This document shows, in pieces, positions 15,839 to 23,421 of a DNA stretch of 27,209 nt. The first letter of the stretch is position 1; each line of letters begins with the position of its first letter. Origin of the DNA: Saprospiraceae bacterium. GTDB taxonomy: Bacteria > Bacteroidota > Bacteroidia > Chitinophagales > Saprospiraceae. The stretch lies in contig SLDF01000072.1 in assembly GCA_007125435.1 (NCBI GenBank), positions 1 to 27,209 of the forward strand, in the 5' to 3' direction. A model generated the notes under the pieces. The model was given only the letters and a program-made list of their open reading frames with translations, ran no database searches and was not told where the DNA came from. The position numbers and the translations under genes are program-made.

Positions 15839-15846
15839 CAAAAATA
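15839..15846 (-). promoter_or_regulatory. Putative -7 promoter element of fumC
   Basis: Minus-strand TATTTTTG matches TAnnTTTG, 28 bp before the fumC ATG. The region is T-rich, so a chance match is possible, and no -33 TTG is seen at the right distance. Confidence 0.3.
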
Positions 15847-15959
15847 AAATTATAGACTGAGGATAAAAAAATAATGAGAAACAATGGTAAGATAAGCGAT
15901 ATGTTATCATCGGCGTCTATTGTTAGTACTAGATTATCCTAAACGACTGTTTGACCATT

Positions 15960-17375
15960 TCAAAACTTCATCTGAGCTTGAAAAATTGGAGGGGCAAGCA
16001 TAGCAATTTCCATAGATGGCTGATCTCTAGAGAACATGCCGACAAGGCCTAGCGGGTTGATGTTATAATGGTAGCCTATTTCATTTGATTCCCTCTTTTT
16101 ACGAGCAGACACGACATTAAAGATGTGTCCGGCACAAAAACCTACTACCAAAGCCGGTACTAAAAGATCACTTAAAATTACTGGTTCTTCTGAGAATACA
16201 GTCGGTAAAGACACTAATAGCCCAGCGGCTGTTCCAGCCATAATTCCGATTCCAAGATTTATCTCTACGTAATCATTTAACCTCGTGTGCCTGGTAGCAA
16301 GTATTCCGGATGCCAGACCTGTCAACCCACCGAGCAATACGTATGAGGACCTTAGTCTAGTCTTTCCCGAAAAATTAGAAAAAGCATAACCACCCGCTGT
16401 TCCTAATACTGAACTATAGATGATGGTATTGATATCTCCATTTGTTCTGTCAGACCAACCCAAAGCTTTTGGCCCGAGAATGGCCCCGGCAAAATAGCCA
16501 GAAATACCAAGCAGGGGAGGTAATATTGATTGTGGTCTGGCATCAATGATCCTGCCCGCATGCCAGCCTACAACGTTTCCAAAGATCCCACCGGCAACAT
16601 ACAACTTGCTTTCTTGAACTGAATAGTTCCTCTTCTTAGCAATGATATAATTGGTCCAACCTTCCAAATACGCAAAGATAGCAGCAAAGTGTAATCTAGA
16701 CGGAGGAAATTCCGGCTCAGTAAAGGAGGTCGGATTTCTGGAGCTAGGAAAAAATGCCCTGTGAATCTGGATACCCTGAATGTACCCTGTGACCCATCCA
16801 CTCGACTGGCCAATCAACATGGCAGGCCTGACATAGGTGCCAGACGTCAATGCTAAGGTGGTAAAACCTTGAGCCCCTGTGTAAATCATCGCATACAAAG
16901 CAGTTCTTAATAATAGTCTATCCTGGTCTGGACTGCCAGGAAAAGCTACTGTGGAATAATTAAATCCATGTGAAAGAAAACCTGTCATAAAGCCCTGGCC
17001 CATTGTCAATACGGATAGGCCTACCTTATTATAACTATAATAGTTCTTCCTGAGTGCTTCACTGTCTTCTTTTTCTATATCAGTGAGTTGGTTTACTAAT
17101 CTTTGATACTTTCTCTCACTGATCATACTTGTATAAACCTGATCGCCAAACTGATTGAAATACCCCATTGAATATTGATCATCCTGCATATCAACAAGTG
17201 AAATATACTTGTACTTTGGAGTTTGCTTTCCCGGAGGTAACAATCTATATTGTGTATTGAGCCCTTGACTGATGTATATGTTATCTAAAGCAGCAGTGTC
17301 CTCCTCTGTCTGAGCAGATATCATCTGCTGAAAAAGGCCACAAACCATTACAACCAAAACAATGTGTGTTTTCAT
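15960..17375 (-). CDS. Gly-rich hydrophobic protein of unknown function, tandem paralog A
   Basis: A 471-residue protein with a signal peptide (about 1-22, ending ISAQ). An upstream TTG at 17393 would add six residues; the ATG is preferred because it gives a normal signal sequence. After a soluble stretch (about 23-130) come roughly ten hydrophobic segments rich in G-x3-G patterns. A charged patch (about 425-435) precedes GYHYNINPLGL, and the C-terminus reads PPIFQ and ends in Phe. It is clearly homologous to the neighbouring gene: shared landmarks include GLN-x-QY-x-LLP, DSEAL, YVRPAM, IIAKK-x-NYS, SDRT and NINPLGL. I do not recognise the family. A terminal Phe is typical of outer-membrane proteins, but the segments look helical rather than barrel-like, so the location is open. 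It starts about 87 bp after the stop of paralog B. Confidence 0.75.
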   Translation of the reverse strand: MKTHIVLVVMVCGLFQQMISAQTEEDTAALDNIYISQGLNTQYRLLPPGKQTPKYKYISLVDMQDDQYSMGYFNQFGDQVYTSMISERKYQRLVNQLTDIEKEDSEALRKNYYSYNKVGLSVLTMGQGFMTGFLSHGFNYSTVAFPGSPDQDRLLLRTALYAMIYTGAQGFTTLALTSGTYVRPAMLIGQSSGWVTGYIQGIQIHRAFFPSSRNPTSFTEPEFPPSRLHFAAIFAYLEGWTNYIIAKKRNYSVQESKLYVAGGIFGNVVGWHAGRIIDARPQSILPPLLGISGYFAGAILGPKALGWSDRTNGDINTIIYSSVLGTAGGYAFSNFSGKTRLRSSYVLLGGLTGLASGILATRHTRLNDYVEINLGIGIMAGTAAGLLVSLPTVFSEEPVILSDLLVPALVVGFCAGHIFNVVSARKKRESNEIGYHYNINPLGLVGMFSRDQPSMEIAMLAPPIFQAQMKF

Positions 17376-17462
17376 GGTTATTGTTTTAAGCAACTTGGTT
17401 TAAAATATGCAAGCATATAAAAGCTTTTACCGGAGTTTACGAATCCTTTCAACTCTATACCA

Positions 17463-18827
17463 TCAAAATGTTACATGCCACTGAAATGTAGGTGGAACCC
17501 ACATCGCATTATTGGGCGTTATCTCCTGATTAGATATCAAACCACTTAGGCCCAATGGGTTAATGTTAAAATGATAGCCTATGTTCTTATCCTTTTTTGA
17601 CGATATTTTTTTATCTCTCAGGATAGAATAATATCCTGCTGCAAAGCCTGCTGCTGCCATAGTGCCTATCACTGAAATTGGACTTCTACTTACCTCAGCC
17701 AAAGGCAACCAGGCTGCCGCCCCGACAAGAGCACCAACTCCCGAATAAACCGACAATCTAAAGATATTACTTTTCTCAAAATAAGTATCTCTGGTAAATA
17801 AAACGCCCAAACTCAAACCAGATAGTGTGCCAAAGATTGTATAAAGCGAAACTAAAGGCATATTTGGCTGGAGTGTCTCTAAACTAAGACTATAGCCCAA
17901 AGCAGTACCAACAAGAGTAGATAGTTTAATAAATTCATAATCATATACAGTTCTATCTGATAATTTTATCAGTTTAGGACCTATATATCCTCCCGCTACA
18001 TAACCTGCCATCCCCGTAAATACAGGTAAAGCTCGATGAAGACCTGTCAATAATCCTAGCTGATAGCCCATGAAGTTACCTAAAATAGAGGCAGAAGTGA
18101 ATAAATTTCCTTCAAGCCGCGAATAATTGTGCTTTTTGGCTATCAAGTGACCGGCAATACTTTCACCTAAAGTGAAACCTGTAATCAAAAGGGCACTGCC
18201 CAGAGACCTTTTCTCAGAAAATGTAAACTCAGAAGGGCGCAGAAGGCTGTTTAACTGTATGCCATGTACGTACCCCGCAAGTCCACCTATAAAATTCATT
18301 TGCGTCATTGCAGGTCTTACATAAGAGTTTTGAGCAAGCACTAAATTGGAAATGCCTAACGTCAAAGGCACTAAAGGTGTATAAAAAAATGTTTCGTGAA
18401 AAAATGCAACACTACCAGTAATGTCAGTTAGATATCCTAAGTAAGCACCTTGTACAATACCCAATAGAACCAACGTGGTTGGGCCTCTTCTGTAGTAACT
18501 ATAAGACAGTGCCTCCGAGTCTGTGTACTTTATACTGTCGAGCCTGCTTTGAAGATTAAAAAACTCTGCCTGGTCAAGCTTTATCTGTCCTGATATTTTT
18601 CCTTTTTTCTCATAGGACATAAAGTAAGTGCCGTTTTCTTCTACAGTGAGGCTGATATGTCTATATTGAATGCCTGGAACAACCTCTGGAAGTAAGCTAT
18701 ATTGTCTGTTTAGCCCTTTACTGATTAGATATCCCTCCGTAAGATCTACATCGATATCCTCTTGAGACCAAACAATAGTCCACATAAATAAAAGCATAAA
18801 ACATCCAAACCATTGGGGCCTTCTCAT
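17463..18827 (-). CDS. Gly-rich hydrophobic protein of unknown function, tandem paralog B
   Basis: A 454-residue protein: signal peptide (about 1-21, ending VWSQ), soluble N-terminal region with ISKGLNRQYSLLP (35-47), then about ten Gly/Ala-rich hydrophobic segments with repeated G-x3-G spacing (for example GMAGYVAGGYIG). A Lys-rich loop (KKISSKKDK) leads to GYHFNINPLGLSGL near the C-terminus and a final Phe after PPTFQ. It shares the whole architecture with paralog A, though they have diverged well beyond a recent copy. It is first in the probable two-gene operon and divergent from the TonB receptor, with about 485 bp between them. No enzymatic motif is visible. An envelope role is inferred from the signal peptide only. 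Confidence 0.75.
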   Translation of the reverse strand: MRRPQWFGCFMLLFMWTIVWSQEDIDVDLTEGYLISKGLNRQYSLLPEVVPGIQYRHISLTVEENGTYFMSYEKKGKISGQIKLDQAEFFNLQSRLDSIKYTDSEALSYSYYRRGPTTLVLLGIVQGAYLGYLTDITGSVAFFHETFFYTPLVPLTLGISNLVLAQNSYVRPAMTQMNFIGGLAGYVHGIQLNSLLRPSEFTFSEKRSLGSALLITGFTLGESIAGHLIAKKHNYSRLEGNLFTSASILGNFMGYQLGLLTGLHRALPVFTGMAGYVAGGYIGPKLIKLSDRTVYDYEFIKLSTLVGTALGYSLSLETLQPNMPLVSLYTIFGTLSGLSLGVLFTRDTYFEKSNIFRLSVYSGVGALVGAAAWLPLAEVSRSPISVIGTMAAAGFAAGYYSILRDKKISSKKDKNIGYHFNINPLGLSGLISNQEITPNNAMWVPPTFQWHVTF

Positions 18828-19217
18828 CTTTAGATATTTTTAAGATAAAAAACTAATCAACTAAAGGTTACCTCTAAAAAGAGCCTTCAGCGTCTGGAAC
18901 TCAGATCTCATTCATCTTGCTACTCTACTTAGCACTCAATAGCTATTCAGCTTTGGACATACTCACGCTCACTTTAAACATCCTCAGGGGCAACTTAAAT
19001 TTTAAGGCCAAAGCTTAAAGCTACACAACTTTTTAGAAGTTCAATAGTGAAAGGGGAAGAATATTGCATAAAAGAAAAGTTTATATTAGTCATGAGCCAA
19101 AAACACTCGAGTCCACAATTAAAGCCGCTTTATCTGATCATAAGCATTCGAATTTGACATTTGCAACTTTGACTTCAAAAACCGCCCTTTGTCAGCTTTA
19201 TGTCAAATTGGTTCATT
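18828..19217. other. Divergent intergenic region upstream of the paralog pair and TonB receptor
   Basis: About 390 bp with no gene-like frame. I see no repeat copy and no exact TAnnTTTG element for paralog B. The part next to the TonB receptor carries the operator and promoter listed separately. Confidence 0.5.
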
Positions 19218-19242
19218 TTTATTTAGACTAAGTCTAAATAAA
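19218..19242. promoter_or_regulatory. 25-bp palindromic operator (DtxR-like), site 1
   Basis: Arms TTTATTTAGACT (19218-19229) and AGTCTAAATAAA (19231-19242) are perfect inverted repeats of 12 bases around one central base. The palindrome ends about 24 bp before the -7 box of the TonB receptor, so it sits at or just upstream of the -33 region, where a repressor would block polymerase. Its left arm is repeated base for base at 6781-6792. The core TTTAGAC...GTCTAAA resembles DtxR/MntR-type metal-sensor boxes; the regulator assignment is inference. Confidence 0.65.
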
Positions 19243-19266
19243 TTTAAATAAGTCATCCTCTCAATT

Positions 19267-19274
19267 TAGATTTG
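19267..19274 (+). promoter_or_regulatory. Predicted -7 promoter element of the TonB-dependent receptor
   Basis: TAGATTTG fits TAnnTTTG. The start would be near 19281 with a leader of about 32 bases to the ATG at 19313. It lies downstream of the palindrome at 19218-19242. Confidence 0.5.
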
Positions 19275-19312
19275 CAGCGACAAAGAATTTATTTGCAATT
19301 TAATTTACCTAT

Positions 19313-21541
19313 ATGAACCATATATACTTGTATTCATTCATACTAGCCGCGGGGCTTATCATTGCCCAGCAATCAATAGCTAAAGCAATCCATCCATTTG
19401 CTGACACCACATTTGTTACAAGTCTGGGTGACACGACTAACGTTTTTGAAATGCCACAAATCACTGTGCTCGGGCAATCCAATAATGCACTGAAGACGCT
19501 GCCGGGCACCTATTCTAAAGTGAGCACAATTAACTTGAGACAGATCGAACCCATCACTGCCAACGAAATACTTAGAAAAGTACCAGGTCTTAATATTGTC
19601 GACGAAGAGGGTGCCGGTTTACGATTAAACATTGGTGTGAGAGGACTCGATCCTGATAGAAGTAGGAATATATTGATACTGGAAGACGGCATCCCTGTTG
19701 CACTGAATCCCTACGGTGAACCGGAGTTGTATTTTAGCCCTTCTATTGACAGGATGAGTGGCGTAGAAGTCTTAAAAGGCAGCGGTCAATTGCTATTTGG
19801 TCCACAGACAATTGGCGGAGTTGTCAATTTTGTTACCCAGGATCCACCTGAAACAGCTACAACCAATATAAGGTTAAGAGGTGGACAGTACGGTTACTTC
19901 AGCGGGTATGCCAGCCATGGCAATTCCAATGAAAATGCAGGGTATGTAGTCAATGTTCTGCACAAACGTGCGGACAATCTCGGGCCTACACAATTTGAGC
20001 TAACGGACATCAATGCCAAGTTTAGGTTAGTATTGTCTGATAAAAGTCGATTGGGGTTAAAGCTAGGTGTATACAATGAACAATCCAACTCTACTTATAT
20101 AGGACTTACACAGACGATGTTTGACGCCGGTAGTCAGGACTTTGTACATATGGCACCCGATGACCACCTGATTGTCAAACGCATTTCAGGCAGTATAACG
20201 CATGATTATTTCATCAATGATAATATCAAACTTAAAACCACGGGGTTTGGATACACAACTACAAGAAATTGGCAAAGACAGGACTTCAGCACTAATCCGG
20301 ACGCATCTAATCAAACAGGAGTAGTCTGGGGAGATGAACAGGTCCCGGGAGGTGCAATCTATATGATTGATGGAACAGGCAATAGAAACAGAAGTTTTGA
20401 AGTGGCAGGCATGGAATCCTCATTGCAGGTCAATGGATATGTAGGCGAAATGAAAAATCAATTACGCATCGGCGCAAGATATCTCTTTGAGCGAGCCTTT
20501 GAGCAGAGGGTCAATGGAAGTAAGTCAGATGCCGCCTCGGGTGTTTTGAGGGATGATGAGATCCGAACAGGCACGGCATTCTCTGCTTATGTGCAAGACC
20601 AAATTCATATCAATGACAGGTTGACATTTACAGGTGGAGTAAGGCTAGAGCAATACAATATGGAACGCCATATTTTACGAGGACGCTATGAAATAAATGG
20701 TGTGCAACAAATCAGAGATACCTCCATCATTGCAGACAACTCTATACTGGCATTCATTCCCGGAATTGGTACATCTTATCAAATAACAAATGACATCAAC
20801 GTATTTGCCGGTGTGCACAGAGGATTTGCTCCACCAAGAGTAAAGGATGCCATCACACCTCAGGGAGAATCCATAGAACTAGATGCAGAGTTGAGCACAA
20901 ACTCGGAACTGGGCATCAGATATATGTATAGGGATGCACTTTCATTGGAGCTTACCGGGTTTATAATGAACTTTGAAAATCAAATCATCCCCATTTCTCA
21001 ATCTTCAGGGAATCTCAATGAGACGGGTTTTGCCAATGGTGGCGAGACATTGCATAGGGGTATAGAAGTCAGTGGAAGTTATGATTTTTCCGATTGGTTT
21101 GGCTCCAGGCACATGATCAGCTTAGAATTAGCTACCACCTATGTAAGATCCAGATATAATGCCGACAGATTTGTAGGACCGGATGGGACAAATGTCAATG
21201 GCAATGCTTTGCCCTACGCACCAGAGTGGACATTTTGGGGTGGTCTAAACATAAAGTTTGACTGGGGACTTGGACTTAATTTTAACGGAAGCTTTGTAGA
21301 CCAGCAATTTACAGATGAGTTAAATACCCTAATGCCTCATCCGGGTGGTAGAATAGGCCTTATAGACTCGAGGTTCACAGTAGATGGAGGCATCTATTAC
21401 ACGATAAAAGACAAGAACATAACAATCAGACTCATGGGAAAGAACCTTACTAATACACGCTTTATCGCAACGAGAAGGCCACAGGGTATAAGAGTAGGCC
21501 TTCCAAGAATGATACTTGGTGGCGTTGACTTCAGTTTTTAG
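19313..21541 (+). CDS. FecA-like TonB-dependent outer-membrane receptor
   Basis: A 742-residue receptor: signal peptide (about 1-24), a TonB-box-like stretch EMPQITVLG (46-54), a plug domain (about 60-180) with RGLDPDRSRNILILEDGIP and VEVLKGSGQLLFGPQTIGGV, then a 22-strand-type barrel ending in DFSF with a terminal Phe. The plug wording (two conserved Gly-rich motifs and the PYGEPELYFSP stretch) is closest to the FecA/iron-siderophore group rather than SusC or BtuB. There is no carboxypeptidase-like N-terminal extension and no SusD partner, which also argues against glycan uptake. The substrate is probably a ferric complex, supported by the DtxR-like palindrome upstream. It is alone on its strand, followed by repeat copy R5 and a strong terminator. 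Confidence 0.93.
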   Translation: MNHIYLYSFILAAGLIIAQQSIAKAIHPFADTTFVTSLGDTTNVFEMPQITVLGQSNNALKTLPGTYSKVSTINLRQIEPITANEILRKVPGLNIVDEEGAGLRLNIGVRGLDPDRSRNILILEDGIPVALNPYGEPELYFSPSIDRMSGVEVLKGSGQLLFGPQTIGGVVNFVTQDPPETATTNIRLRGGQYGYFSGYASHGNSNENAGYVVNVLHKRADNLGPTQFELTDINAKFRLVLSDKSRLGLKLGVYNEQSNSTYIGLTQTMFDAGSQDFVHMAPDDHLIVKRISGSITHDYFINDNIKLKTTGFGYTTTRNWQRQDFSTNPDASNQTGVVWGDEQVPGGAIYMIDGTGNRNRSFEVAGMESSLQVNGYVGEMKNQLRIGARYLFERAFEQRVNGSKSDAASGVLRDDEIRTGTAFSAYVQDQIHINDRLTFTGGVRLEQYNMERHILRGRYEINGVQQIRDTSIIADNSILAFIPGIGTSYQITNDINVFAGVHRGFAPPRVKDAITPQGESIELDAELSTNSELGIRYMYRDALSLELTGFIMNFENQIIPISQSSGNLNETGFANGGETLHRGIEVSGSYDFSDWFGSRHMISLELATTYVRSRYNADRFVGPDGTNVNGNALPYAPEWTFWGGLNIKFDWGLGLNFNGSFVDQQFTDELNTLMPHPGGRIGLIDSRFTVDGGIYYTIKDKNITIRLMGKNLTNTRFIATRRPQGIRVGLPRMILGGVDFSF

Positions 21542-21604
21542 TCCGGGGGTTTTAGTGCGTGTATAAACAAAATGTTTATTGGCGAGTGTGTTTTATTTTG
21601 TCGC

Positions 21605-21660
21605 TTTGGGCATCACCCTCCTCCTGTCGTCGTCGGGTCGCTTTTTAGAGTCTGAAAACA
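21605..21660 (-). repeat. 3'-end hairpin repeat family, copy R5 (truncated)
   Basis: Begins TTTGGGCATCACCC (21605-21618) and matches the 23324-23379 end of copy R6 in inverted orientation over about 55 bases with few differences, including GTCGTCGTCGGGTCGC. The match stops shortly after AGAGTCTGAAAAC, the base of R6's long palindrome. The rest of the element, including a CGCTGATGC end, is missing. Located about 64 bp after the TonB receptor stop. Confidence 0.7.
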
Positions 21661-21759
21661 TTGTAAATATTGTTAGAAAGCTATGTAGCATAAGTCGGGT
21701 TTATATGTTCACTCAGCAATAGTATTCGTACCTTTTTTAATTAATCTGGTTTGTATTTT

Positions 21760-21796
21760 ATCCCCGGCTACATTTGGGCCGGGGATATTTTTTTTC
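21760..21796 (+). terminator. Strong intrinsic terminator after the TonB-dependent receptor
   Basis: ATCCCCGGC (21760-21768) and GCCGGGGAT (21778-21786) form a perfect 9-bp GC-rich stem with a 9-base loop, followed by a run of T (from 21788). This is the clearest rho-independent terminator in the window, about 220 bp after the receptor stop. Repeat copy R5 lies between the two, so the repeat would be transcribed as part of the 3' UTR. Confidence 0.8.
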
Positions 21797-21916
21797 TGTT
21801 CAGGAACTCGACGGTGATTTATATAGTTAATTTACTTGGGCAACGAGCTAAAACTTTAGCAAGTTTAAGCGAAGTTGATATTAGAGTGTAGTGTTATGTT
21901 CATGTAATAGATTTTT

Positions 21917-22342
21917 ATGAAGTCTGTAAAAATAAAGACTTGTCCGAATAGCATAGCTTCTCTGGACAGTCTCCTAAAAAATGTATTAGAAGAGTATCAT
22001 ATAGATGACGTTTATTTTCCAACCATATTAATTTCACTAACAGAGGCATTAAACAATGCCATTCATCACGGCAACTTACTGGATAAAAGCAAAAGTATTT
22101 TCTTAAAGTATGGAATAGCCGGCAATTTGCTCACCTTTAGGATAAAAGATGAAGGAAGTGGATTTAATGAAAAGAATCTGGAAAATCCCACCATTGATGA
22201 GAATCTGGAATGCTGTGGTGGTCGAGGCGTTTGGATCATGAGAGAGTTAGCTCATGAATTAAGGTATTTAAATAATGGTACAGAGGTTGAAATCAGCTTT
22301 AAGGTTAACTTCAAGCACGTACCATCTGCCGCCATTCATTAA
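21917..22342 (+). CDS. RsbW-like histidine-kinase-fold ATP-binding protein
   Basis: A 141-residue stand-alone GHKL ATPase domain. The N-box EALNNAIHHGN (43-53), G1 box DEGSGF (78-83) and G2 box GGRGVWIM (101-108) are present. There is no dimerisation/phospho-acceptor helix, so it is not a sensor kinase. Such proteins act as anti-sigma or serine kinases in partner-switching (RsbW/SpoIIAB family). No anti-sigma antagonist or PP2C phosphatase is encoded nearby, so the partners are unknown. A stand-alone ATPase of this type just upstream of ybeY is, as I recall, a common order in Bacteroidota. The gap to ybeY is 215 bp and contains a separate promoter-like element. Confidence 0.88.
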   Translation: MKSVKIKTCPNSIASLDSLLKNVLEEYHIDDVYFPTILISLTEALNNAIHHGNLLDKSKSIFLKYGIAGNLLTFRIKDEGSGFNEKNLENPTIDENLECCGGRGVWIMRELAHELRYLNNGTEVEISFKVNFKHVPSAAIH

Positions 22343-22528
22343 TACCGAAAAGTCTATATGATGACCTTTTAACTAATCTCAACGCTTGTTTGGGGGTCAT
22401 GATAGGTACCTAGCTTAATGTCTCCACCTTGTCTATCCAATCACAAGACCATCCTGGTGTGTAAAACTTTTTCTTGTGCTAGCAGGAAATACACCATGGG
22501 TAATTCAATGATGCTTATCTCTCTACTG

Positions 22529-22536
22529 TATATTTG
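22529..22536 (+). promoter_or_regulatory. Predicted -7 promoter element of ybeY
   Basis: TATATTTG matches TAnnTTTG. The transcript would start near 22543, only about 15 bases before the ybeY ATG. This suggests ybeY can be expressed independently of the upstream ATPase. Confidence 0.45.
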
Positions 22537-22557
22537 TGTCGACCATAATCTATAAAA

Positions 22558-23022
22558 ATGAAGTTTCCTGAAGAGCTGGATCAAGGTGGAGAGCATAATA
22601 TTGTTTTTGAGTATATTGATTCATCCATTCCATTTGTAGAAGAGCATCTGGAATGGATAAAGTCATGGATCAATCATACTGTAGAAGGCTATGGATATAT
22701 GCCCGGTAACATTACCTATATACTATCTGATGATGCTTATCTTCAAGACGTCAATCTTAAGTTTTTGCAACATGAAGCGTTGACAGACATCATCACTTTC
22801 CAATACAGTCAGAAGCCCATCAGTGCAGATATCTACATCAGCCATGAAAGAATAAAAGACAACTCTGTGACATTCAAAGTACCATTTGAAAATGAACTGC
22901 TCAGAGTCATCATCCACGGCATACTGCATTGCTGTGGTTTTGGCGATAAGTCCGAGGAAGAAAAGTCTACTATGAGAGCGCTGGAGGATAAGCATATAGC
23001 AATATTCTATGATGGCATATAG
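22558..23022 (+). CDS. ybeY: Endoribonuclease YbeY (rRNA maturation)
   Basis: A 154-residue UPF0054-family metalloprotein needed for 16S rRNA 3'-end maturation and ribosome quality control. Family marks: LSDDAYLQDVNLKFLQHEALTDIITF (56-81; the TDIITF part is strongly conserved) and the metal motif HGILHCCGFGD (120-130). His120 and His124 fit two ligands of the H-x3-H-x5-H site; the third position is Asp130 instead of His, as I recall for many Bacteroidota members. Length is normal. Repeat copy R6 starts 77 bp after the stop, between this gene and the convergent PorT-like gene. Confidence 0.93.
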   Translation: MKFPEELDQGGEHNIVFEYIDSSIPFVEEHLEWIKSWINHTVEGYGYMPGNITYILSDDAYLQDVNLKFLQHEALTDIITFQYSQKPISADIYISHERIKDNSVTFKVPFENELLRVIIHGILHCCGFGDKSEEEKSTMRALEDKHIAIFYDGI

Positions 23023-23099
23023 CAATCTTTTTCTCCCAGCTGTATCAAGCTACAAGTGAATAATAAATTTTACTCAAAAGGTTCATTTACGAGCGCATT

Positions 23100-23379
23100 G
23101 CATCAGCGATGTGAAGTGATCATGAGCGATAGCGAGTGAGTCCGCAGGACCGAGCGAACAGCGAGTCACGTAACGAGTCTGAAAATAGCCGTCGTATGAT
23201 CTAAGTCGAAGCTATTTTGAGTGAGATCGAAGAGTAAAAAATACGCGCATAGCCATAGCTACGTAAGTATTTTTTATTCAAGATATCGCTCAAAAGAGCA
23301 AGACTTGGGATCGTTAAGATGGCTGTTTTCAGACTCTTAAAAGCGACCCGACGACGACAGTAGGAGGGTGATGCCCAAA
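23100..23379 (+). repeat. 3'-end hairpin repeat family, copy R6 with giant palindrome
   Basis: GCATCAGCG (23100-23108) to GGGTGATGCCCAAA (ends 23379). The GAGTCCGCAGGACCGAGCGA distal hairpin resembles R1. Instead of a short main hairpin it contains an imperfect palindrome spanning about 23175-23336. Its outer arms are GAGTCTGAAAATAGCC and GGCTGTTTTCAGACTC (one G-U pair), and inner matches include AAGTC/GACTT, TTTTGAG/CTCAAAA and TAAAAAATAC/GTATTTTTTA. Located between convergent ybeY and the PorT-like gene. The TTTGGGCATCACCC end follows the latter's stop by about 42 bp. Confidence 0.8.
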
Positions 23380-23421
23380 ATACAAATACAACCCTACTAT
23401 AGAGCCTAAAGGCTAATGCTA

